From an uncultured Prevotella sp. (GTDB taxonomy: Bacteria > Bacteroidota > Bacteroidia > Bacteroidales > Bacteroidaceae), in NCBI GenBank assembly GCA_905236815.1, contig CAJOPE010000082.1, positions 1 to 49,858 of the forward strand: a stretch of DNA of 49,858 nucleotides, read 5' to 3'. This document shows positions 40,937-47,963 of the stretch, in pieces. A program made the translations under genes and the position numbers. The notes below the pieces were generated by a model. The model did not search any database, was not told where the DNA came from, and saw nothing but the letters and a program-made list of their open reading frames with translations. How positions within the stretch are numbered: position 1 is the first letter of the stretch; each line of letters starts with the position of its first letter.

Positions 40937-42958
40937 TTAGAATTTATAATTTATTGATATTTTCCAATTTCTCCGCGGCATCGGATAGTGAGCCACAATC
41001 TCATACTGAGTATTGAGCAGGTTCATCACATCGAGCCGCAGGGTTGCCTCCTGGCGATGCCATTTCAGCGTTTTCCAGGCGGTGGCGCTCAATTCCATAT
41101 ATCCATCCACTGAGGTGCCTGGATAATGGTTATTATTGGTCCATCTACTGCTCATTCCGGTGGAATGCAGCGAAAGATTTATCCATGGGTTTTCCCATCC
41201 CAACGCACAACTTCCCGTATGCAGAGGCTGATAGGCTATCTGATTGCCATAATACTCCGACTCCTTGTTGGTGCGGTTTTCCACCCGCTGATAACTCCAG
41301 TTGCCCGAGAGGGTGAACTGCTGCTTGTCATTCATCCGATAGTTGCCTTTCAGCGTGAGCTCGAGGCCTTTGCTTTCCACCTTGCCCACATTGATGTTGG
41401 TCCACACAAACATGTTGTAAGGCACCGCAACAATTTTGTCTTTCACCTTATTTATAAAGGCATCTGCCATAAAGGTGGTGGTGAGTCTTCCCCACTCCTT
41501 CATCCAGCTTGCACCCAAGTTCAGCTGATTGGTCAGCTCTGGGTTCAAATCCGTACTTCCATAGTGGTAGAAGTAGCTTTCATTGAAGGTTGGACTTCTG
41601 AAGATGTCTTTATACGACAATCGCAGATAGAGTTCCTCGTCTTCCAGCATTCTCCATGATGCCGATAATGAAGGTGTCAGCCTTCGCATATTCTTCGCAC
41701 TCGCTCCTTCTTGCGCATCATTGAGATAGAGCGAATAGAGCAATCTTCCCAAAACCGTGAGCCGATTGTTGTGATATTTCGCAGTAGCCGATTGCAATAT
41801 CGATTGACGATAAGGCCGGGTATCGGTCTCCAGACTGCTATTCAGATTATTATATGCATAGTCGGCCGAATAGTCGAGCGACCAATGTTCCGAAGGCATA
41901 TAGAGCACACAGAGTGAACCATAATACTCTCGCTGCCAATAACTTGCATCTTTCACACCACCAGGATAGAGCGCATCCTTGTAGATAGAGGCAGCCCAGT
42001 TGAACTTTCCCGAGAGTTTCATCATCAGGTTGCCCTTGGCGTTCCAACTCTGCCAGTGAGTCTGGGCGAAGGCATTGCGATCTCGCAATGTCTCACCGCT
42101 CACCGAGGTGTAGTACCTCACTTGTCCAGGCAGTTGCCTGTCGTTATCATAGTAGTAGACTTTCGTCCACAATCGGTTGGTTTCATTCAGCTGCCAGTTC
42201 ATATTGATTTCACCATGTCCCGAATTCATCCGGCTGTTGGTGCGTTGCTCCTTGGTTATAATGGTAACATTTTTCAATATGAATGGATAGTTGTTTTCGG
42301 CATAGGTATATTCGCCCGAGGCCGATAGCGTGAACCTATTATTCCATCGCTGTGTGTATTTGAGGAAAGGACTCACATAGCCGAAAGAGCCTGCCATAAT
42401 CGAGGCATCGAGATGCGCTTTCCTATCTGCAGGCAGATTGCTCATGCTCTCGATCGAGAGTACAGCGGGCGTAGAAGCCTGTCTTGCCGAGATGAAGATG
42501 TCATCATTATCGCCCACCACAAGCGATAGCTTGTCAACATTATTCAGCGAATATCTCGATACATCAATCTCCCCACTCTGGCATTCACTCAGCAGCACCC
42601 CATCATAGGCCACACCCGTATGCTGAGCGCCAAATCCTCTCACCGAGATAGTCTTCATGCCACCTGCTCCGCCATAGTCGCGAAGCATCACGCCAGGCAT
42701 ACGATGCAAAGCATCAGCAATATCCGTAACACCCAGCCGACCAGCATCTTTCAGGTCGAGCAGATGCAGAGGAGCCGTCGACTTCACCTCCCTGCTGCAG
42801 TTTGCCTCCACCGTAACCTCATCGAGGTAATTCACCTTCGAGGTATCAACGATTTCCACAGCTTTGGCCATCGACATACCCGTCGATAACAACACAGCTA
42901 CAAGAAAGGATCTTAGGTCCAAATCTGTCTTGAAATTTAAGTTATTCGTACTCCACAA
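40937..42958 (-). CDS. btuB: TonB-dependent cobalamin outer-membrane receptor BtuB
   Basis: About 673 residues. The signal segment is RSFLVAVLLSTGMSMAKA; then comes the plug domain (LHRMPGVMLRDYGGAGGMKTISVRGFGAQHTGVAYDGVLL, EIDVSRYSLNNVDKLSLVVGD) and a 22-strand-type barrel ending in NWKISINYKF. No ATG precedes the signal peptide. The best start is the TTG at 42958, preceded 6 bases earlier by GAGGAAGG (42965-42972), a strong Shine-Dalgarno that lies in a small hairpin; TTG 42922 is the alternative. The TTG at 42997 lies in the riboswitch and is rejected. Expression should be shut down by cobalamin. Confidence 0.94.
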   Translation of the reverse strand: MWSTNNLNFKTDLDLRSFLVAVLLSTGMSMAKAVEIVDTSKVNYLDEVTVEANCSREVKSTAPLHLLDLKDAGRLGVTDIADALHRMPGVMLRDYGGAGGMKTISVRGFGAQHTGVAYDGVLLSECQSGEIDVSRYSLNNVDKLSLVVGDNDDIFISARQASTPAVLSIESMSNLPADRKAHLDASIMAGSFGYVSPFLKYTQRWNNRFTLSASGEYTYAENNYPFILKNVTIITKEQRTNSRMNSGHGEINMNWQLNETNRLWTKVYYYDNDRQLPGQVRYYTSVSGETLRDRNAFAQTHWQSWNAKGNLMMKLSGKFNWAASIYKDALYPGGVKDASYWQREYYGSLCVLYMPSEHWSLDYSADYAYNNLNSSLETDTRPYRQSILQSATAKYHNNRLTVLGRLLYSLYLNDAQEGASAKNMRRLTPSLSASWRMLEDEELYLRLSYKDIFRSPTFNESYFYHYGSTDLNPELTNQLNLGASWMKEWGRLTTTFMADAFINKVKDKIVAVPYNMFVWTNINVGKVESKGLELTLKGNYRMNDKQQFTLSGNWSYQRVENRTNKESEYYGNQIAYQPLHTGSCALGWENPWINLSLHSTGMSSRWTNNNHYPGTSVDGYMELSATAWKTLKWHRQEATLRLDVMNLLNTQYEIVAHYPMPRRNWKISINYKF

Positions 42959-42963
42959 GTATC

Positions 42964-42977
42964 GCCTTCCTCGAGGC
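42964..42977 (-). promoter_or_regulatory. Ribosome-binding site hairpin of btuB (riboswitch expression platform)
   Basis: GCCT-CGAGGA-AGGC forms a small hairpin that contains the Shine-Dalgarno GAGGAAGG of the TTG start at 42958. It follows the aptamer directly, consistent with translational control. Confidence 0.5.
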
Positions 42978-42989
42978 CCACTTGAACTA

Positions 42990-43128
42990 TCTCGCAATGG
43001 CAGGTCTTCTGACTCTGCGGCTTTCGATATGCGTCTTCCCGAAGAATGTCCAGTGACGTTTGCATATCAACAATGCCGCTCACAGCAGCGGGACTGTTCA
43101 GGATTTTCACCTGATTCCCTTTTTAATC
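42990..43128 (-). promoter_or_regulatory. Cobalamin (AdoCbl-class) riboswitch
   Basis: On the minus strand the aptamer runs from GGGAATCAGGTGAAAATCC and AGTCCCGCTGCTGTGAGCG, through CACTGGAC and CGGGAAGACG, to the B12 box AGTCAGAAGACCTGCC at 43014-42999. All are hallmark conserved pieces in the right order. It lies between the promoter at 43155 and btuB. Confidence 0.97.
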
Positions 43129-43154
43129 TATGGTTTAAGAACCAATTGCGGTTG

Positions 43155-43162
43155 CAAAGGTA
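43155..43162 (-). promoter_or_regulatory. Promoter -7 box of the btuB operon
   Basis: TACCTTTG on the minus strand about 25 bases before the riboswitch aptamer. Confidence 0.75.
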
Positions 43163-43223
43163 AGGCTATTTTCTCAAACAACCAAACTTTTGTCTTCTAT
43201 TTTTATGTTATTCGCAGGAACGA

Positions 43224-43784
43224 TTACTGATCGCCCTCGGCGAATGCAATTCCATTGCCTTCCATATCGCCCATCACGATATTTACCGTACCGGTATTCA
43301 TTTCCTTGGAAAGCATCACCAGTCCAATCCATTCGGCATTCTTGTTTCTCACCTGGAAACTATAGTTGTCGTTATCGGTACCTGGTCGGCCGGAGAGATA
43401 TTCCTCCTTGAACTTCTCCTTGAAATAATCGTAGAGCGATTCTGGATCAGGGGTGTAGATATACACTGCTACTCTTGAGACGGTACGGCTCTTTGGCGAA
43501 TAGGATACGGTGATGTAGCAATCCTTGAAGCCTCTCCACCCCGAGTTTCTGCGCATATAATAGCAGTCGCCCTGGTCTTGTCGGGTTACATAGAAGCCCT
43601 TCTTCTCGAGCTTTTCCACGAAGTCGGCTGCCTTGCCCGTGATCTCGATCCCCTCGAAGGTCATGTGCTTAGGAATGTATTCCTTCTGGCGTTGCGCCAT
43701 CACCAGGGTTGCCATCATCAGGAAGGCAATCACCGCCATATATCTCATTGCTTTTGCAAACATATCATTTACGTTTTTCATCAT
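43224..43784 (-). CDS. Exported protein of unknown function
   Basis: 186 residues. The signal peptide (YMAVIAFLMMATLVMA) precedes a mature domain of about 155 residues with alternating strands (HMTFEGIEITGKAADFVEKLEKKGF, CYITVSYSPKSRTVSRVAVYIYTPD, SLYDYFKEKFKEEYLSG). The fold resembles small periplasmic domains seen widely in Bacteroidales, but no family is named with confidence. It has its own promoter and lies just upstream of the cobamide operon without a clear link to it. Start is one of two adjacent Met codons (43784 or 43781). Confidence 0.8.
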   Translation of the reverse strand: MMKNVNDMFAKAMRYMAVIAFLMMATLVMAQRQKEYIPKHMTFEGIEITGKAADFVEKLEKKGFYVTRQDQGDCYYMRRNSGWRGFKDCYITVSYSPKSRTVSRVAVYIYTPDPESLYDYFKEKFKEEYLSGRPGTDNDNYSFQVRNKNAEWIGLVMLSKEMNTGTVNIVMGDMEGNGIAFAEGDQ

Positions 43785-43809
43785 TAATTTATTCCTTTCT
43801 AAACGATTG

Positions 43810-43817
43810 CAAAGGTA
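43810..43817 (-). promoter_or_regulatory. Promoter -7 box of the 43224 gene
   Basis: TACCTTTG on the minus strand, 25 bases before the start codon. Confidence 0.74.
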
Positions 43818-44008
43818 ATCATATTTCTCGACTTATCCTAATTTTTTAACAGGGATTTAACACTGACAGGGTTTCCTATAGACAAATAACAGAATCTTTC
43901 CTGTGCGAGAAAATGCTAAAAGCACTCTACTTTAGCCTGGATAATTATAGAGGCGAAGGAAGACTGCTCAAATTTGTTGCAATGCAGAAGCTCGATTACG
44001 GGCGTTCC

Positions 44009-44107
44009 AAAGTAACCTGAAATATAGTCCTAAGCCCGATAAGGTAGAGAGCTTTGAACTATTTACAGTTTTGAGCACACCTACATTATCGGGCTTTTGG
44101 TTACTTT
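44009..44107. repeat. Compound hairpin element
   Basis: The outer stem AAAGTAACC (44009-44017) / GGTTACTTT (44099-44107) encloses an inner stem AGCCCGATAA (44033-44042) / TTATCGGGCT (44086-44095). A T run after the inner stem on the plus strand gives terminator-like character. It could be a structured RNA or a small palindromic mobile element. Confidence 0.65.
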
Positions 44108-44132
44108 CCTGTCGGCTTATGAGCACCCTACC

Positions 44133-44218
44133 GTTTAGCTCTTCTAAGTAGGCCATTTAGCATTCCTAAGCATGCTATTTAGCTCTCCTAAGTAGGCTAT
44201 TTAGCTCTCCTAAGTGCT
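44133..44218. repeat. 22-bp tandem repeat, about four units
   Basis: Units begin at 44133, 44155, 44177 and 44199 with consensus TTTAGCTCTCCTAAGTAGGC plus two bases. The unit length is not a multiple of three and no ORF runs through. Confidence 0.8.
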
Positions 44219-44278
44219 TCTTCTGAGCATTTTTATATTTTTGTAAAGTGTTTTGGGTCATTTATCCCTTTGTCCTCA

Positions 44279-44311
44279 TGTCCTCATGTCCTTTGTCCTC
44301 GTTAAGCTTTT
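44279..44311 (+). repeat. 33-bp repeat unit R1
   Basis: Built of GTCCT submotifs ending in GTTAAGCTTTT. It is identical over all 33 bases to R3 and to the reverse complement of R2. Confidence 0.85.
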
Positions 44312-44358
44312 GAGATTTGTTGCAGATGGAGAAATAGGTTAAATTTTATATTTAACAT

Positions 44359-44410
44359 ATTTTTATATTATATATTATATATATTATATATATATAATAT
44401 ATAATATAAA
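44359..44410. repeat. AT-only palindromic stretch
   Basis: About 50 bases of A and T alone, with ATTATAT/ATATAAT symmetry, lying between R1 and R2. It would be the easily melted loop or spacer of the R1:R2 inverted repeat. Confidence 0.75.
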
Positions 44411-44440
44411 GTTCCGAAGATAACAGATTGATGAAAAGTA

Positions 44441-44473
44441 AAAAGCTTAACGAGGACAAAGGACATGAGGACA
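44441..44473 (-). repeat. 33-bp repeat unit R2 (inverted)
   Basis: Exact reverse complement of R1 and R3. It can pair with R1 (loop 129 bases) or with R3 (loop 103 bases). Confidence 0.85.
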
Positions 44474-44576
44474 ATGAGGACAACAAATATAACACATTGG
44501 TTTACAACAATATACAACATCTTTTGCCATAAATTCCATGTCCTCATGTCCTCACGACTGTATTCTGTTGTCCTCT

Positions 44577-44609
44577 TGTCCTCATGTCCTTTGTCCTCGT
44601 TAAGCTTTT
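44577..44609 (+). repeat. 33-bp repeat unit R3
   Basis: Exact copy of R1, preceded by extra GTCCTC submotifs. It lies about 150 bases upstream of the cobU promoter. Confidence 0.85.
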
Positions 44610-44755
44610 ACATTTTATCAAAAAGATTCTTGATAATTTGGTAATCACTGCACCAAGAAACGCAAACATTTCAACATATTTGAAAAAGAAAGAAAAATAT
44701 ACTACCTAAAAGTCATTTCCACACAAAAAAATTAGGAAACCTCAAAAAAAATGAG

Positions 44756-44763
44756 TAACTTTG
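44756..44763 (+). promoter_or_regulatory. Promoter -7 box of the cobUTSC operon (leaderless arrangement)
   Basis: TAACTTTG ending 8 bases before the ATG at 44772, so the transcript would start within a few bases of the start codon. No riboswitch is present upstream of this operon. Confidence 0.72.
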
Positions 44764-44771
44764 CTTTCACT

Positions 44772-45302
44772 ATGAAGAAAATCATACTAGTCACAGGAGG
44801 ACAGCGCTCCGGCAAAAGTCGACATGCCGAAGAACTAGCCTTAAAGCTCTCACCTACTCCCGTCTATCTGGCAACCGCTCACATCTGGGATGACGAATTC
44901 CGGGAACGGGTGGCGAAACATCAGGAACGGCGAGGCAGCAACTGGACCAACGTCGAAGAGGAAAAATTCCTTTCTAAACACAATGTCGAGGGCCGTGTGG
45001 TAGTAATCGACTGCATCACGCTCTGGGCAACCAACTTCTTCTTCGACAGCAACCGCAAGGAAGACGAACAACCTTCGGTAGAGGAGGCGCTAAAAGACCT
45101 CGAGCAGGAGTTCGACCGATTTACCCAACAGGAGGCCACCTTCATCTTTGTAACCAACGAAATTGGCAGCGGTGGGGTGAGCGAAAGCAAAGTGCAGCGA
45201 CGATTCACCGACCTGCAGGGATGGTTCAACCAGTATGTAGCCAGCAAGGCGGATGAGGTGATTCTTATGGTATCGGGCATACCCGTACCTATAAAAAAAT
45301 AA
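44772..45302 (+). CDS. cobU: Adenosylcobinamide kinase / adenosylcobinamide-phosphate guanylyltransferase
   Basis: 176 residues from the ATG at 44772. Phosphorylates adenosylcobinamide and transfers GMP. P-loop GGQRSGKSRHAEELA, the guanylylated His in VAKHQERRGSNW, DCITLWATNFF and FVTNEIGSGGV are all seen. The ATG at 44751 overlaps the promoter box and is rejected. It heads cobU-cobT-cobS-cobC. Confidence 0.96.
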   Translation: MKKIILVTGGQRSGKSRHAEELALKLSPTPVYLATAHIWDDEFRERVAKHQERRGSNWTNVEEEKFLSKHNVEGRVVVIDCITLWATNFFFDSNRKEDEQPSVEEALKDLEQEFDRFTQQEATFIFVTNEIGSGGVSESKVQRRFTDLQGWFNQYVASKADEVILMVSGIPVPIKK

Positions 45303-45361
45303 AAATACGGCCCAACAAATCGGAAAACATTTCGAAGATCGAATCGAAGTATCGAGTAAAA

Positions 45362-46480
45362 ATGAGAATATTTAATATTGAAAAACCAAACGAGGATATT
45401 CGCAAGCCTCTACAGGACAAGATTGACAATCTGAACAAACCCAAGGGATCACTGGGGATGCTGGAGGAAATCGCCTTGAAAATCGGCATGATTCAGCAGA
45501 CTCTAGAGCCATCACTCTCCCATCCTTGCCATCTACTACTGGGAGCCGACCATGGCATCGAGAAAGAAGGCGTTTCGGTATCGCCCCGCGAGATAACCTG
45601 GCAACAGATGATCAATTTCTCAAAAGGTGGCGGAGGCGTGAATATGTTCTGCCGACAGCATCATTTCGACCTCTCGATTGTGGATATGGGTGTCGATTAT
45701 GATCTCTCAGCCTACCCTTCCATCCTCAACAACAAAGTGGCCTGGGGCACCCAAGATTTCCTCTACGGGCCAGCCATGAGCGAGGAGCAGATGAACGAAT
45801 GTATTGAGAAAGGTGCCGCCCTCGTAGATAGCTGTAAGGCAAGAGGTTGCAACGTGATTTGCCTTGGCGAGATGGGCATCGGCAACACTTCCCCTTCCAG
45901 CATCTGGATGAGTCTCTTTGGAAATATCCCACTTGACGAATGTATTGGAGCCGGAGCTGGTCTCAACGATAAAGGTATCCAACACAAGAAAGAAGTGCTC
46001 GAAAAAGCCGTGAAAAACTATCAGAAATGGCTTTCAAACCTAGATGAGGCACAGAAAAAGAGAAACATAGTATATAAAGCAGCTAACAACGAAAAAGATT
46101 CTACACAGAACCAATATTCGCAGCAAATTATAATGTATTTCGGAGGTTTTGAGATGGTAGCTGCCATAGGCGCCATGCTACGGGCAGCCGAGCAGAAAAT
46201 GGTAGTCCTCGTTGATGGCTTCATTATGACCGCCTGTATGCTTGCTGCCAGCCAGCTCTATCCTGAAGTGCTCAACTACGCCCTCTTCGGACATTGTGGC
46301 GACGAGCATGCCCACCGCAAGATGCTGGAACTAATGGATGCCAAGCCACTCCTCAACCTCGGACTCCGATTGGGCGAAGGAACAGGAGCCCTTTGTGCCT
46401 ATCCTATCGTAGAGAGTGCAATCCACATGATAAACGAAATGAACAATTTTGACAATGCAAATATCACTAAATACTTCTAA
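45362..46480 (+). CDS. cobT: Nicotinate-nucleotide--dimethylbenzimidazole phosphoribosyltransferase
   Basis: 372 residues. Activates the lower-ligand base as alpha-ribazole phosphate. Motifs: KPKGSLGMLEEIALKIG at the start, LGADHGIEKEGVSVSPREITWQQM, CLGEMGIGNTSPSS, the active-site Glu in LGLRLGEGTGA, and HCGDEHAH. A charged insert (about 225-250) makes it slightly long. The gap to cobU is 59 bases; cobS overlaps its end. Confidence 0.96.
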   Translation: MRIFNIEKPNEDIRKPLQDKIDNLNKPKGSLGMLEEIALKIGMIQQTLEPSLSHPCHLLLGADHGIEKEGVSVSPREITWQQMINFSKGGGGVNMFCRQHHFDLSIVDMGVDYDLSAYPSILNNKVAWGTQDFLYGPAMSEEQMNECIEKGAALVDSCKARGCNVICLGEMGIGNTSPSSIWMSLFGNIPLDECIGAGAGLNDKGIQHKKEVLEKAVKNYQKWLSNLDEAQKKRNIVYKAANNEKDSTQNQYSQQIIMYFGGFEMVAAIGAMLRAAEQKMVVLVDGFIMTACMLAASQLYPEVLNYALFGHCGDEHAHRKMLELMDAKPLLNLGLRLGEGTGALCAYPIVESAIHMINEMNNFDNANITKYF

Positions 46481-47243
46481 GCCAAAATGGTATGACCGTC
46501 TTTGGGCGGCATTCATCTTCTTTACTCGCCTTCCGCTATGGCGCATCCATCAGCCACCTAAGGAAGCTTATACCTCTGTGGTGGAATTCTGGCCACTCGC
46601 TGGATGGCTCACCGGAGGAGTGATGGCAGGTACATTATGGATTGCGAATCGATGGTTTTCAATAGAGATAAGCATCATCTTCGCAATTATTGCCAGACTA
46701 CTTCTCACCGGAGCGCTTCACGAAGACGGGCTTGCCGATTTTCTGGATGGTTTTGGAGCTGGAGGCGATCGAGAACGCATCCTCGGAATTATGAAAGACA
46801 GCCATATCGGCACCTATGGTGTGCTGGGGCTCATCTTCTATTATCTGATTTTTTACAACATATTGGTAAGAATCAGCAATGATCTCTACATGATGATGTT
46901 CTTTATGGTAGCCGCCGACAGCTATTCCAAAATGCTGGCAGGACAGATTGTGCAATTTCTGCCTTATGCCCGAAACGAGGAAACCGCTAAAAGTGGCGTT
47001 GTCTATCGAAAATTCAGCACCCCATCCGCCATCTTCTACTTTCTGCAAGGCATTCTGCCAATGCTCGGAATTCTCTACCTCAATAATTTCTTCGGTTGGC
47101 ACACAATCATCTTCGGTCCTTGCTTCACCCTATTCTTCCTCTATTATCTGATGGCACACAAAATAGGTGGCTATACGGGTGACTGCTGTGGAGCTCTCTT
47201 CCTGCTTTGTGAACTAACCTGTTATGTAATGGCAATCGTATGA
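46455..47243 (+). CDS. cobS: Adenosylcobinamide-GDP ribazoletransferase (cobalamin synthase)
   Basis: 262 residues, polytopic membrane enzyme joining adenosylcobinamide-GDP and alpha-ribazole phosphate. Motifs: FIFFTRLPLWR, HEDGLADFLDGFGAGGDRERILGIMKDSHIGTYG. It starts at the ATG at 46455 inside cobT (26-base overlap); a TTG two codons earlier is less likely. cobC overlaps its stop by four bases (ATGA). Confidence 0.95.
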   Translation: MQISLNTSKPKWYDRLWAAFIFFTRLPLWRIHQPPKEAYTSVVEFWPLAGWLTGGVMAGTLWIANRWFSIEISIIFAIIARLLLTGALHEDGLADFLDGFGAGGDRERILGIMKDSHIGTYGVLGLIFYYLIFYNILVRISNDLYMMMFFMVAADSYSKMLAGQIVQFLPYARNEETAKSGVVYRKFSTPSAIFYFLQGILPMLGILYLNNFFGWHTIIFGPCFTLFFLYYLMAHKIGGYTGDCCGALFLLCELTCYVMAIV

Positions 47244-47824
47244 GAATAATCATTGTAAGACACACAAAAGTGGGTGTACCAAAGGGTACCTGCTATGGCT
47301 GGAGCGACGTTCCTGTAGCCGATAGTTTCGAAGAAGAGGCAGCATCCACCCTTCAGCATCTCAACGCCCTAAAAGAGCAATATTGCATCAGGAAATTCGA
47401 TGCTGTGCTCACTTCTCCCCTCACGAGAGCCCGCAAACTGGCCGCTTTTTGCGGATATGCCGATGCCCCAAGTGACGATCGGCTGAAGGAATACAATATG
47501 GGCGACTGGGAAATGCAGAGTTATGACGAATTATGGAAAAATGATGCTTATTTTAAAGAATGGCTCGACCACTACGATACCCTCACCACCCCAAACGGTG
47601 AAACCTTTAAGGATTTTTTTCTGAGGGTAACCAGCGTTTTCAAAGAGTTGAAAGCAAAGGAAAGTCAACTATCGACAACTAAGGAAAGCGCCAATGCCCT
47701 CATCTTCGCGCACGGAGGTGTTTGCATCTGCGGAGGACTTATGGCGGGCAAATTTGACATAAAGAATACCTACAAAGAAGAAAACATGACAAATTACGGA
47801 GGCATACAAGTTATTGAAATATAG
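47240..47824 (+). CDS. cobC: Alpha-ribazole phosphatase (histidine phosphatase family)
   Basis: 194 residues. The phosphohistidine motif is VRHTKV (RHTK in place of the more common RHG). FDAVLTSPLTRARKLAAF and the second catalytic His in FAHGGVCICGGL are present. It removes the phosphate in the last step of lower-loop assembly. Last gene of the operon. Confidence 0.93.
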   Translation: MRIIIVRHTKVGVPKGTCYGWSDVPVADSFEEEAASTLQHLNALKEQYCIRKFDAVLTSPLTRARKLAAFCGYADAPSDDRLKEYNMGDWEMQSYDELWKNDAYFKEWLDHYDTLTTPNGETFKDFFLRVTSVFKELKAKESQLSTTKESANALIFAHGGVCICGGLMAGKFDIKNTYKEENMTNYGGIQVIEI

Positions 47825-47896
47825 AGAATTACGAACTTAATGCTAAAAAATCCACGAAATTTCCACTAAAATGTTTGGTAATTAGCCAAAAAATTG

Positions 47897-47904
47897 TAAA
47901 TTTG
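47897..47904 (+). promoter_or_regulatory. Promoter -7 box of the SLC13 transporter gene
   Basis: TAAATTTG, 59 bases upstream of the ATG at 47964. Confidence 0.65.
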
Positions 47905-47963
47905 TCAGCGCAACACAATAAGTGAAAAACAATATCTAATAACCAATAATAATCTAAGAAGTT

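Larger units (their letters stand above)
43860..44750. other. Repeat-rich gene-free region between divergent genes
   Basis: Nearly 900 bases with no supported gene. Contains the compound hairpin at 44009, the 22-bp tandem array at 44133, the three 33-bp units at 44279, 44441 and 44577, and an AT-only palindromic stretch at about 44359-44410. A shorter GTCCTCATGTCCTCA segment at about 44538 adds a partial copy. Confidence 0.7.

Noticed and set aside
42959..42997. Longer BtuB N-terminus from the TTG at 42997
   Set aside because: The start lies two bases beyond the B12 box in the riboswitch, and the added residues do not form part of a signal peptide.
44133..44218. CRISPR array
   Set aside because: Units are directly adjacent 22-mers with no spacers, and no cas gene is near.
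44340..44410. Replication origin in the AT-rich stretch
   Set aside because: No DnaA boxes of the TTATCCACA type and no dnaA, dnaN or gidA nearby.
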